NCBI GenBank assembly: GCA_963799925.1
Contig: CAWCYZ010000004.1
Span: forward strand, 310,001-374,000
Direction of reading: 5' to 3'
Source of the DNA: DATBQN01 sp963799925
GTDB taxonomy: Bacteria > Acidobacteriota > Thermoanaerobaculia > Multivoradales > UBA5704
Length of the DNA stretch: 64,000 bases
Positions 7,741 through 15,743 of the stretch are shown here, in pieces (within the stretch, counting starts at the first letter, position 1; every line of letters begins with the position of its first letter). Both the position numbers and the translations under genes were made by a program. A model generated the notes under the pieces. That model searched no databases. It worked only from the letters and a program-made list of their open reading frames with translations, and had not been told where the DNA came from.

Positions 7741-9489
7741 CTACCGCCGGATCGCGGCCAGGAACTTGTCGAGCGGCAGGGTGTTCAAGACGTCCGCGGC
7801 GGTCAGCCCTGCGCGGCGGGCCTGGTCGACGCCGAAGCGCATGAGGTCGAGCTCGCGGGGGCGGTGGGCGTCGGTGCTGACGACGATCTTGCAGCCGAGG
7901 CTGCAGGCGAGCGACAGGTGGGTATCCTTGAGGTCGAGGCGATCGGGGCTCGAGTTGGCCTCGACGGCGACCGCGAGGCGCGCCGCCTCCGCGAGCACCT
8001 GCTCGATGTCGAAGTCGAGCGGCTTCCTGCGATGGATGAGCCGGCCGGTCGGGTGGGCCAGGATGCCGACCCGCGGATGGCGAATGGCCTTCAGGATGCG
8101 CGCCGTCTGCTCGTCCCGCGGCAGCTCGAAGCGGGAGTGGATCGAGACGACCACGAGGTCGAGGCCGGCGAGCATCTCCTCCTCGAGGTCGAGCGTGCCG
8201 TCGGCCAGGATGTCGATCTCCATGCTCTTGAGGATGCGGATCTCCGGATGGCGCGCCTGGACGGCGGCGATCTCCCCCCACTGCAGGGCGAGCCGGTGGG
8301 CGTCCAGGCCGCGCACCATGGCGAGCGCCTTGCTGTGGTCGGTGATCGCCATGTACTCGTAGCCGCGGGCGGCGCAGGCGGCGACCATCTCCTCGAGCGT
8401 GGCGCGGCCGTCGGACCAGGTCGAGTGCATCTGGAGATCGCCACGGAGGTCCTCGACCCGCAGCAGATCCGGGAGCCGCCCGTGCTCGGCCCGCTCGAGC
8501 TCGCCGCGGTCCTCGCGCAGCTCGGGCGGGATCCATGGGAGGCCCACCGCGGCGTAGACCTCGGCCTCCTCGCGGCCGGCGATCGGCCGCGCCGCCCCGT
8601 CCGTCTCCTCGATGTCGCCGGCGCGGAAGACGCCGTACTCCGAGATCCGCAGGCCGCGCAGCGCCGCGCGGCGGCGCAGGTGCACGTTGTGCTCCTTGGA
8701 GCCGGTGAAGTAGAGGAGGGCGGCGCCATAGCAGTCGCGCGGCACGGCGCGGAGGTCGACCTGGAGGCCGGAGCCGAGGACGACCGAGGCCCGCGTCGGT
8801 CCCGACATCAGCACCCGCTCGATCTGCGGGTAGGCGAGGAAGCACGCCATGATCGGGCCCTGCGCCGCGGCGTCGGCGGCGATGGCGAGGAGGTCGACGT
8901 CGCCCACCGTCTCGGTGCGGCGGCGATAGCTCCCGGCGACCTCGAGCCGCTCGATCCCCGGCGCCGCCGCGAGGTAGGCGCGGAGCGGCTCGACGTGGCG
9001 CTCGGCGGTGGCGAGGAGCATGCGGGTGCCGCGCTCGCGCGCCTCGGCGATCCCCTGGAGGATCTTCGCCTGGCTCTTCTCGCCGAAGCCGGCGACGGCG
9101 GCGACGCGGCCGGCGCGCGCCGCCTCTTCGAGCTCCTCGACGGTGCCGACGGCGAGCTCGTCGAAGAGCCGCCGTGCCTTCTTGGGCCCCAGGCCGGGCA
9201 GGCGCATCATGGCGAGGAGCGAGCGCGGCATCTGGGCGAGGAGCTCGTCGCGATAGGCGAGCGTGCCGGTCGTCACCAGCTCGCGGATGTGCCCGGCCAT
9301 CTCCTTGCCGATCCCCGTCAGATCGGTGAGCGGCGCCCCTTCGGTCACCCGCCGCGCGAGCGACACGGTTTGCGCCTCGACCGTCCGCACGGCGTTGCGG
9401 TACGCGCGGACGCGGAACGGGTTGCCGCCCAGGATCTCCAGGACGTCGGCCACTTCGGAGAGGGCGCGGGCGATCTCGACGTTGTCCAT
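7741..9489 (-). CDS. polX: DNA polymerase/3'-5' exonuclease PolX
   Basis: The 582-residue protein has the family X polymerase layout. An 8-kDa-like helix-hairpin-helix region comes first (LTGIGKEMAGHI, LPGLGPKKARRL), followed by the nucleotidyltransferase motif GSYRRRTETVGDVDLLA near residue 180 with its DxD metal ligands. A C-terminal PHP exonuclease domain begins at DLQMHSTWSDG (near 340) and includes AITDHSKA. The length matches bacterial PolX (about 570). It fills gaps in base-excision repair and trims 3' ends. The ATG at 9489 is preceded by AGGAGG about 12 nt upstream. Confidence 0.95.
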   Translation of the reverse strand: MDNVEIARALSEVADVLEILGGNPFRVRAYRNAVRTVEAQTVSLARRVTEGAPLTDLTGIGKEMAGHIRELVTTGTLAYRDELLAQMPRSLLAMMRLPGLGPKKARRLFDELAVGTVEELEEAARAGRVAAVAGFGEKSQAKILQGIAEARERGTRMLLATAERHVEPLRAYLAAAPGIERLEVAGSYRRRTETVGDVDLLAIAADAAAQGPIMACFLAYPQIERVLMSGPTRASVVLGSGLQVDLRAVPRDCYGAALLYFTGSKEHNVHLRRRAALRGLRISEYGVFRAGDIEETDGAARPIAGREEAEVYAAVGLPWIPPELREDRGELERAEHGRLPDLLRVEDLRGDLQMHSTWSDGRATLEEMVAACAARGYEYMAITDHSKALAMVRGLDAHRLALQWGEIAAVQARHPEIRILKSMEIDILADGTLDLEEEMLAGLDLVVVSIHSRFELPRDEQTARILKAIRHPRVGILAHPTGRLIHRRKPLDFDIEQVLAEAARLAVAVEANSSPDRLDLKDTHLSLACSLGCKIVVSTDAHRPRELDLMRFGVDQARRAGLTAADVLNTLPLDKFLAAIRR

Positions 9490-9545
9490 TGAGCGTCTCG
9501 TCCTCCTGCAGGTGCCAGCAAGGCCGAGGCCAACCCCCACGAGAT

Positions 9546-11001
9546 CTATCCGCGCGCCGCGGCCTCGCCCCGGCGCCGGCGGAGCCGCTCGCCCGCGAAG
9601 ACCAGCAGGAGGACGAGCGCCAGCGGCTCGCTCTCGAAACGGAAGCGGTTGTTCTCGCCGATCTCGACCGAGTTCCCCACCACCGCGACGTAGACGACGG
9701 TGAAGACGAGGAAGAGGAGGGTTGCGGCGCCGGCGAGATCGCCCTGCCGGAAACGGCGGCGAGCGGAGCGAACGCCGTGGAGGAGGGCGGCCGGCAGCAG
9801 GAGGAAGATCGCCCAGGCGATGTGCGACGGCCCGAGCCGGCCGGCGAAGGGCTCCGGCTGGAGGTAGAGCAGGCGGTCGAACCAGCGGGAGAAGCCGGCG
9901 ATGCGCAGCCGGTTGTCCAGCAGCCAGGCGCTGTCGGCGGCCGAGCGCAGGTAGATCAGCCAGGCGGTGACCACGCCGTGCAGGTAGTCCGCCGGACGGC
10001 GGCGGACGAAGGCCCGTGTCGCCGCGAGATAACGCCGCGAGATCTCGACGTAGGCGAGGTGGTTCAGGTTGCGCGCCCGCGTGCTCTTCACCGGCATGTC
10101 GAGGACGGGGATGCCGGTCGGGAGCGGCAGCGGTGCCAGCCCGGCGTAGTCGCCGAGCGGCGAGAAGGGCTCGACGGCGAGGATCGACTCCGCCGGGTCG
10201 GCGGCGGCGAGCCGCGCGAGCTCGGCCGGCGGCGTCAGCTTGGTGGCGATCTTGGCGAGGCTCATCCCCAGCCAGGAGGAGGAAGAGAAGGTCCCGAAGC
10301 GCGCGGCGTTCCACCCGTACCAGAGGGCGACGGCGAGGACCGGCAGGGCGGCGGCGGCGAGCGCCGCGCGCCGCAGCGGGCGGACGACGAGAGCGGTGCC
10401 GGCGGCGGCCGCGGCGAGGAAGAAGACCAGGTGGAAGAGGCTCTGGGTCAAGGCGACCGCGGCGAGGAGGCCGAAGCAGGCGAGCCCGTCGGCGCGGCGG
10501 CCGGCGGCGGCGAAGCGGTGGAGGAAGAGGGCGGCGAGGGCGAGCGCCGCCATCACCGGGTAGCTGTAGAAGAGGAGGTTCTCGGTGAGGATCGCGGCCG
10601 GCGAGGCGAGAAAGAGGGCGACCGCCGGCAGGCGCAGGCGGTCGGGGGACCCCGAGCCGCGACGAGAGCGCCAGCAGAGCGGCGCCGAGCAGGAGGCCGC
10701 AGGCTGCGAAGGCGGCATGGAAGGCGAGGTGGGGCAGGCCGCCCGGCAGGCGGAGGACGGCGCCCAGGAAGAGGTTGAAGAGCGGCGGCTGCGAGTGGAG
10801 ATGGAGGAGGCTCCGCCAGAGGTCGGTCCTGAGGAGCTGCGGGTCGATGTATTGCCAATAGAAGAGGAGCGTGCTGTCGTCGAAATGGACCCCGGCCGCC
10901 CGGTAGAGGAGCCGCGAGGCGACGAAGACCGCGGTGAGGGCGAAGAGCTCGCCCCGTCCGAGGGGCTCCACCGGCCGGGCGCTCACGGTATCGCCGATCA
11001 T
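9546..11001 (-). CDS. polytopic membrane protein, GT-C (GT39/ArnT-like) glycosyltransferase, frameshifted as written
   Basis: The gene starts at an ATG at 11001 (MIGDTVSARPVEPLGRGELF), overlapping the GT87 stop (ATGA), and reads through RLLYRAAGVHFDDSTLLFYW, which has an acidic pair in the first external loop as in GT-C enzymes. Around 10644-10648 (five G on the plus strand) the sequence jumps frame. Removing one base joins LLALSSRLGVP to DRLRLPAVALFLASPA and gives a continuous 484-residue protein with about ten membrane helices. The C-terminal half is in the frame ending at 9546. It probably moves sugars from polyprenyl-phosphate donors; the substrate is unknown. The frameshift could be an assembly error. 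Confidence 0.7.
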
Positions 11002-12230
11002 CGCGCGGACTCGCGCCGCGGAGCGCGCCCGATCTCGGCCACCAGCGCGCCGAAGAGGCAGGCGGCGAGGAGAGGCACGGCGATTCCGACGATGAGGATC
11101 GACCGCTCCGCGGGCCCGCCGGCCAGGCGGCGGATGAGATCCGTATGAGTGAGGCCGGCGAGGAGGACGGCGGTGCCGGCGAGCGGGAGCGGCGCGCGCC
11201 GCCGGAGGGCCTCGGCGGCGAGGAGCGCCAGACCGGGCAGCGCGAAGAGCTGGTAGTGGTACCAGGAGATCGGCGAGGCGAGCGTCGCGAGCGCGGTGAG
11301 CGCCGCCAGAGCGAAGAGGCGGTCTCGCGGAGTGTCGAACCCTGCCGACTCTCCATCTCGTTCCGCGCGCACGGCGAGCGCGAAGAGCCCCGCCGCGAGC
11401 GCCAGGAGGGCGACCCACGCCGAGAGCCGTCGCCGCCAGGGAGTCAGGTGCAGCTCCGCGGGGTTGTTCCCCGCCAGCCAGTCGTCGGGGATGGGGTCGA
11501 CGCCCATCTGGCGCGGCGGGTAGGTGCCGCGCAGAGCCGCCGCCGGCAGCGACAGGTTGAGCGGCGCCGGCGTCCCCATCCAGTAGTCGCCGCTCGCCGG
11601 GAGGTGCGGCGGCGCGGTGGCGAGGGCGAGGAGCAGCCAGGGCAGGGCGACCGCCGCCGCGGCGACGGCGAGGCCGGCGGCGAGGGCGCGCCGGCGCTCC
11701 CGCCCCAGATAGGCGGCGAGGAGGAGGCCCGGCCACAGCTTGATCGCCGCGGCGAGCCCGATCGCTCCGGCCGCCCGCCCCGGCCGCGACGCGTCCCACC
11801 GCCAGGCGAGCGCGAGGAGGAGGAGCAGGAGGGGATTGACCTGCCCGAGCGCCAGGTTCTCCGGGATCGTGCCGCCGGCCGCCCACACCATGGCGACCGC
11901 GGCGAGCGCCGGCAGGTCGCCGCCCAGCGGCCGGAGCAGGCAGGCCGCCGCCCCGATCAGGCAGCCCTGAGAGAGCAGGAACCAGATCGCCCGCGCCGTC
12001 CCGAGCGGCAGCCGCGCGAGCGGCGTCACCAGGACGGGGAGGAGCGGCGGGTAGTCGAAGCCGTGGGCGAACGGCGTCGTGCCGTCGAGGATCGCGGCGG
12101 CCGCCTGGCGGTAGTAGCCGAAATCCCCCGCGGTCCGGAAAAGGAAGGGCCAGACGACGAAGACGGTCCGGTAGAAGTACACGACGGCGCACGCCGCGAG
12201 GAGCAGCCAGGCCGTGCGCCGGATGGGCAT
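10998..12230 (-). CDS. GT87 (DUF2029) family polyprenyl-phosphate mannosyl-type transferase
   Basis: The 410-residue protein has about ten hydrophobic helices. It shows GT87 hallmarks: an early GDFGYYRQAAAAILDG acidic loop, GFDYPPLLPVLVTPLARLP, the LALGQVNPLLLLLLALAW helix near residue 125, and AAAIKLWPGLLLAAYL. The family transfers mannose or other sugars from lipid-phosphate donors at the outer face of the membrane. It is translationally coupled (4-nt overlap) with the GT39-like gene downstream, so the two probably work in one glycolipid or glycan pathway. The start is an ATG at 12230. Confidence 0.85.
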   Translation of the reverse strand: MPIRRTAWLLLAACAVVYFYRTVFVVWPFLFRTAGDFGYYRQAAAAILDGTTPFAHGFDYPPLLPVLVTPLARLPLGTARAIWFLLSQGCLIGAAACLLRPLGGDLPALAAVAMVWAAGGTIPENLALGQVNPLLLLLLALAWRWDASRPGRAAGAIGLAAAIKLWPGLLLAAYLGRERRRALAAGLAVAAAAVALPWLLLALATAPPHLPASGDYWMGTPAPLNLSLPAAALRGTYPPRQMGVDPIPDDWLAGNNPAELHLTPWRRRLSAWVALLALAAGLFALAVRAERDGESAGFDTPRDRLFALAALTALATLASPISWYHYQLFALPGLALLAAEALRRRAPLPLAGTAVLLAGLTHTDLIRRLAGGPAERSILIVGIAVPLLAACLFGALVAEIGRAPRRESAR

Positions 12231-12303
12231 CGGCGGCGGATGTTACGGGCGACCCTACGGGGTGTCAATGTAGGGGCCCGGCGCGCCGCGGCGCGCCGCG
12301 AGA

Positions 12304-12338
12304 CGAAAAAGCCGGCCAGGGGAGCTCCCCGGCCGGCT
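12304..12338 (-). terminator. rho-independent terminator of the alcohol dehydrogenase operon
   Basis: On the minus strand a strong hairpin (arms AGCCGGCC and GGCCGGCT around GGGGAGCTCCCC) is directly followed by TTTTT. It lies about 80 nt past the dehydrogenase stop at 12421 and before the GT87 start at 12230, so it should separate these two minus-strand units. It is the clearest intrinsic terminator in the window. Confidence 0.88.
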
Positions 12339-12420
12339 GCGCTCCACGGGCTTCGTCCTCGGCCCTACCCCGCCCCGGCGAGGCCCGCCTCGGCCGCGAG
12401 CTCGACCGTGCGCCGGCGCA

Positions 12421-13701
12421 TCAAGACGATACCTCCGCGCGATCGGCGCCGTTCGGGCCGTGGGAGTGCCCGGCGCCGTTCCCGCCCACCGCGCCGTGGC
12501 CGTGGTGGTGGGTCCGACCGTGGCCGTTGCCGCCCGGCCGCATGACGATCTTGATGCAGCTGTCCTCTTTGTCGCGGAACATCTTGTAGCCGCCGGGGGC
12601 GCCGTCGAGGTCGAGGCGGTGGGTGATGAGGCGGGCGGGGTCGATCTCGCCGTTCTCGACCCGCGCCAGGAGCGGCCGCATATAGCGCTGGACGTGGGTC
12701 TGCCCCATGCGCAGGGTCAGGCCCTTGTTGAAGGCGGCGCCGAAGGGAACCTTGTCGAGGAGGCCGCCGTAGACGCCGGGGATCGAGAGCGTGCCGCCCT
12801 TCCGGCAGGCCTGGATCGCCTCGCGCAGAGCGTGCGGTCGGTCGGTCTCCAGCCGGAGCGTCTGCTTCGCCTTGTCGTAGAAGGCGTCGATCGTCGTGCC
12901 GTGGGCCTCCAGCCCCACGGCGTCGATGCAGGCGTCGGGGCCGCGGCCGCCGGTCACGCTCACGCAGCTCGTCGACGACCGAGACCTGCTCGTAGTCGAG
13001 GGTCTCGGCCCGCCCCAGGTCTGCGCGAGGAGCAGCCGCTCGGGCACGCGGTCGATGGCGATCACCCGCTCGGCGCCGAGCATCCAGGCGCTCTGGATGG
13101 CGAACTGGCCGACCGGCCCGCAGCCCCAGATGGCGACCGTGTCGCCGGGCTGGATGCCGCAGTTCTCGGCCGCCATGTAGCCGGTGGGGAAGATGTCGGA
13201 GAGGAAGAGCACCTGCTCGTCGGCGAGGCCGTCGGGGACCTTGATCGGGCCGACGTCGGCGAAGGGGACGCGCACGTACTCGGCCTGCCCGCCGGCGTAG
13301 CCGCCGGTCATGTGGGAGTAGCCGAAGAGGCCGGCGGGCGAGTAGCCGTAGGCGGTCTCCGCCACCACGGCGTTGGGGTTCGAGTTGTCGCAGAGCGAAA
13401 ACAGCTCCCGCTGGCAGAAATAGCAGCGCCCGCAGGAGATGGTGAAGGGCACGACGACCCGGTCGCCGATCTTCAGGTTCTTGACGTCGCGCCCCAGATC
13501 GACCACCTCGCCCATGAACTCGTGGCCGAGGATGTCGCCCTTCTTCATCGTCGGGATGTAGCCGTCGTAGAGGTGGAGGTCGGAGCCGCAGATGGCGGTC
13601 AGGGTGATGCGCACGATGGCGTCGCGCGGGTTCAACACGCGGGGATCGGGCACGGTCTCGACGCGGACGTCCTCTTTGCCGTTCCAGCACACTGCTCGCA
13701 T
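12421..13701 (-). CDS. zinc-dependent alcohol dehydrogenase (glutathione-dependent formaldehyde dehydrogenase-like) with His/Gly-rich tail
   Basis: This 426-residue MDR-superfamily enzyme has the catalytic-zinc region ICGSDLHLYDGYIP and GHEFMGEV, the structural-zinc cysteines in SCGRCYFCQRELFSLC, and the NAD-binding AIWGCGPVGQFAIQSA. It probably oxidises small alcohols or aldehyde adducts. Between about 12965 and 13013 the expected sequence (AETLDYEQVSVVDELRE) lies one frame away, flanked by two compensating shifts, so 18 or so residues read here as Ser/Arg-rich are likely wrong. The last 35 residues form an unusual His/Gly/Asn-rich tail. Start: ATG 13701, with AAAGGA upstream. It follows the SRPBCC gene, a common pairing. 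Confidence 0.88.
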   Translation of the reverse strand: MRAVCWNGKEDVRVETVPDPRVLNPRDAIVRITLTAICGSDLHLYDGYIPTMKKGDILGHEFMGEVVDLGRDVKNLKIGDRVVVPFTISCGRCYFCQRELFSLCDNSNPNAVVAETAYGYSPAGLFGYSHMTGGYAGGQAEYVRVPFADVGPIKVPDGLADEQVLFLSDIFPTGYMAAENCGIQPGDTVAIWGCGPVGQFAIQSAWMLGAERVIAIDRVPERLLLAQTWGGPRPSTTSRSRSSTSCVSVTGGRGPDACIDAVGLEAHGTTIDAFYDKAKQTLRLETDRPHALREAIQACRKGGTLSIPGVYGGLLDKVPFGAAFNKGLTLRMGQTHVQRYMRPLLARVENGEIDPARLITHRLDLDGAPGGYKMFRDKEDSCIKIVMRPGGNGHGRTHHHGHGAVGGNGAGHSHGPNGADRAEVSS

Positions 13702-13727
13702 GGTGAGAATCCTTTCGGCCGGCGGCC

Positions 13728-14540
13728 TTAGAGCGGGTTTCCGATGTTGATCAAAGGACGGTGGCCCGCTGGTTGGCCATCGATCGTGGCGATCTCTCCG
13801 GCCTCCATGAGCTCCTTGAAGCGGCGCAGGTCCTCGCGCACCTGGCGCTCGGTCCCCTGATGGACGACCGGCGCCACGACCCGGCCGAGGGCGTTGCCGG
13901 GAAGGCCGGCCTCCATGGTCACGAACACCATGGTGCCGCGGTTGCCGGTCGCGGCGGTGAACCGTACCTCGCCACCGGTCTCGATCTCGGAGCCGGGCAG
14001 CGAGCGCCAGGCGAGGCGGCGGCCGGGCTCCTCGGCGGTGAGCTCGGCGTCCCACTCGGCCTTCCAGCCGATCGGCGTCTTGCCGACCCAGTGCGAGCGA
14101 CCGTCGCCGGTCTCGACGACCGACTCCAGGTGCTTCATGAAACGGGGGAGGTTCGACAGCTGGCGCCAATACTCGTAGAGCTCCCCCGCCGGACGGTCGA
14201 TGGTGACGCTAGCCCGCAGATTGGGGAGCGGCGCGGGCGCCTCGTCCGCCTCGCCTCCCGAGATGGCGCGCGGCACCCAGCGGCCATGCGGCAGCCAGTT
14301 GCCAGTCGTGCCGCGGTAGACGAGCGGCACGCCGGCGAGCGCCAGGCCCGCGGCGCGCCACGAGCGGTCGCGCGAAGTGTAGGCGGCATAGGCGAGGACG
14401 GCGGCGCCGCCGACCACCAGGGCGGCGCCGACGGCCGAGGCGACGGTGCCGGCGGTCTCGGAGCTCGCGTGGGGGTTGAAAGCCGTGAGGGGATTTTCCG
14501 TGCTCTGTCGTGAGGGCTCGAGGGTTACTGCGTCTCGCAC
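13728..14540 (-). CDS. SRPBCC (polyketide cyclase/dehydrase-like) membrane-anchored protein
   Basis: The 270-residue protein has a Gly/Ala-rich hydrophobic segment (about residues 32-80) resembling a DUF2892-type membrane pair. A START-like SRPBCC domain follows from about 105: ASVTIDRPAGELYEYWRQLS, NLPRFMKHLESVVETGDGRS and the C-terminal VREDLRRFKELMEAGEI. SRPBCC domains bind hydrophobic ligands; no enzyme activity can be claimed. The GTG start at 14540 has AGGAGA 8-9 nt upstream. It is 26 nt upstream of the zinc alcohol dehydrogenase on the same strand, so they form a likely operon. Confidence 0.85.
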   Translation of the reverse strand: MRDAVTLEPSRQSTENPLTAFNPHASSETAGTVASAVGAALVVGGAAVLAYAAYTSRDRSWRAAGLALAGVPLVYRGTTGNWLPHGRWVPRAISGGEADEAPAPLPNLRASVTIDRPAGELYEYWRQLSNLPRFMKHLESVVETGDGRSHWVGKTPIGWKAEWDAELTAEEPGRRLAWRSLPGSEIETGGEVRFTAATGNRGTMVFVTMEAGLPGNALGRVVAPVVHQGTERQVREDLRRFKELMEAGEIATIDGQPAGHRPLINIGNPL

Positions 14541-14746
14541 GTTCTCTTCTCCTGTCGAGGTGAGGTGAGGGTGTTCTTGCGTTCGCTGGCTCTCCGGGGG
14601 GAAGCCCCGCGTGTGACCGCGGGACGGGGAGAATCAGGCCGCAAGACACGTGCCACCAGGCGAAGACGCAGCGTCGAGCGATCGTCGGACCGGTAGGCGG
14701 CCGCTCGAATCGCCGCACGGGAGACTTTCGTGCAGAATACGCGGCC

Positions 14747-15718
14747 ATGCCCGAGAGCTCCGAGGTCCCGCAGGTCACCATCTACACCGACGGCGGCGCC
14801 GACCCCAATCCGGGGCCGGGCGGCTGGGCGGCCATCCTCTTAGAAGAGGCGGGCGGCCGCGGGAAGGAGCTCTCGGGCGGCGAGCCCTTCACCACCAACA
14901 ACCGCATGGAGCTGACGGCCGCCATCCGCGCTTTGGAGGCGCTCAAGGTGCGCTGCCGGGTGCGGCTGCTGACCGACTCCCAGTACCTGCGGCGCGGGGT
15001 GACCGAGTGGCTGCCGGGCTGGGTGGCGCGCGGCTTCCGGCGTAAGGAGGGGGCGTTGCAGAACGAGGACCTGTGGCGCCGTCTGGCCGAGCTCGCCGCC
15101 GCCCACGAGGTGCGCTGGGACTGGGTGCGCGGCCACTCGGGCAACCGCCACAACGAGCGCGCCGACCGCCTGGCGACCGCGGCGCGCGCCAAGCTCCTGG
15201 GCGAGACCGTCCGGCTCGAGCCCGCGCCGGTGGCGGCGCCGGGCGAGGCGGAGGTCTTCCTCCGCGTTTCCTGCGCCGGCGGCAAGGGGGGCTGGGCGGC
15301 GATGGTGCGGCAGGACGGCGAGGAGCGGATCCTCGCGGGCGGCGAGAGCCCGACGACCGCCAACCGCCTCGACCTCCTGGGGGCCGCCACCGTCCTCGAG
15401 AGCCTGCCGCCCGGCGCCGCGGTCGCCCTGCACACCGGCTCGGACTACCTGAGGAACGGCGCCACCGGCTGGATCGCCGGCTGGAAGAAGCGCAACTGGA
15501 AAACCCAGGAAGGCGCCCCGGTGCAGAACCGCGAGCTCTGGCAGCGTCTGGAAAGGGCGATGGCCGCCCGCCGCGTCCGCTGGCCGGCGGTCAAGGGCCG
15601 CGACCTCCCCGAGCTCGACGCCCTGGCCGACCCCGCCCGCGAGGCCGCCGGGCGCGACAAGCCGGTGAGGAAGCCGGCGCCGCGCAAGAACCGGTTCGAC
15701 GGCGCCGAGGAGCCCTAG
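14747..15718 (+). CDS. rnhA: ribonuclease HI with a second, degenerate RNase H domain
   Basis: This 323-residue protein is about twice the usual RNase HI length. Domain 1 (residues 8-150) has all four acidic catalytic residues: D in YTDGGADPNPGPGGW, E in NNRMELTAAI, D in LLTDSQYL, and D in HNERADRLA. It should cleave the RNA strand of RNA/DNA hybrids. Domain 2 (about 168-300) repeats the fold with matching landmarks (GGWAAMV, NRLDLLGAA, GSDYLRNGATGWIAGWKKRN, QNRELWQRL), but the first and third acids are lost and the second is D instead of E. A basic tail (KPVRKPAPRKNR) closes the protein. The gene converges on ligA. Confidence 0.93.
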   Translation: MPESSEVPQVTIYTDGGADPNPGPGGWAAILLEEAGGRGKELSGGEPFTTNNRMELTAAIRALEALKVRCRVRLLTDSQYLRRGVTEWLPGWVARGFRRKEGALQNEDLWRRLAELAAAHEVRWDWVRGHSGNRHNERADRLATAARAKLLGETVRLEPAPVAAPGEAEVFLRVSCAGGKGGWAAMVRQDGEERILAGGESPTTANRLDLLGAATVLESLPPGAAVALHTGSDYLRNGATGWIAGWKKRNWKTQEGAPVQNRELWQRLERAMAARRVRWPAVKGRDLPELDALADPAREAAGRDKPVRKPAPRKNRFDGAEEP

Positions 15719-15743
15719 CGAAGCTCGGGAGCCGGTAACGGCC

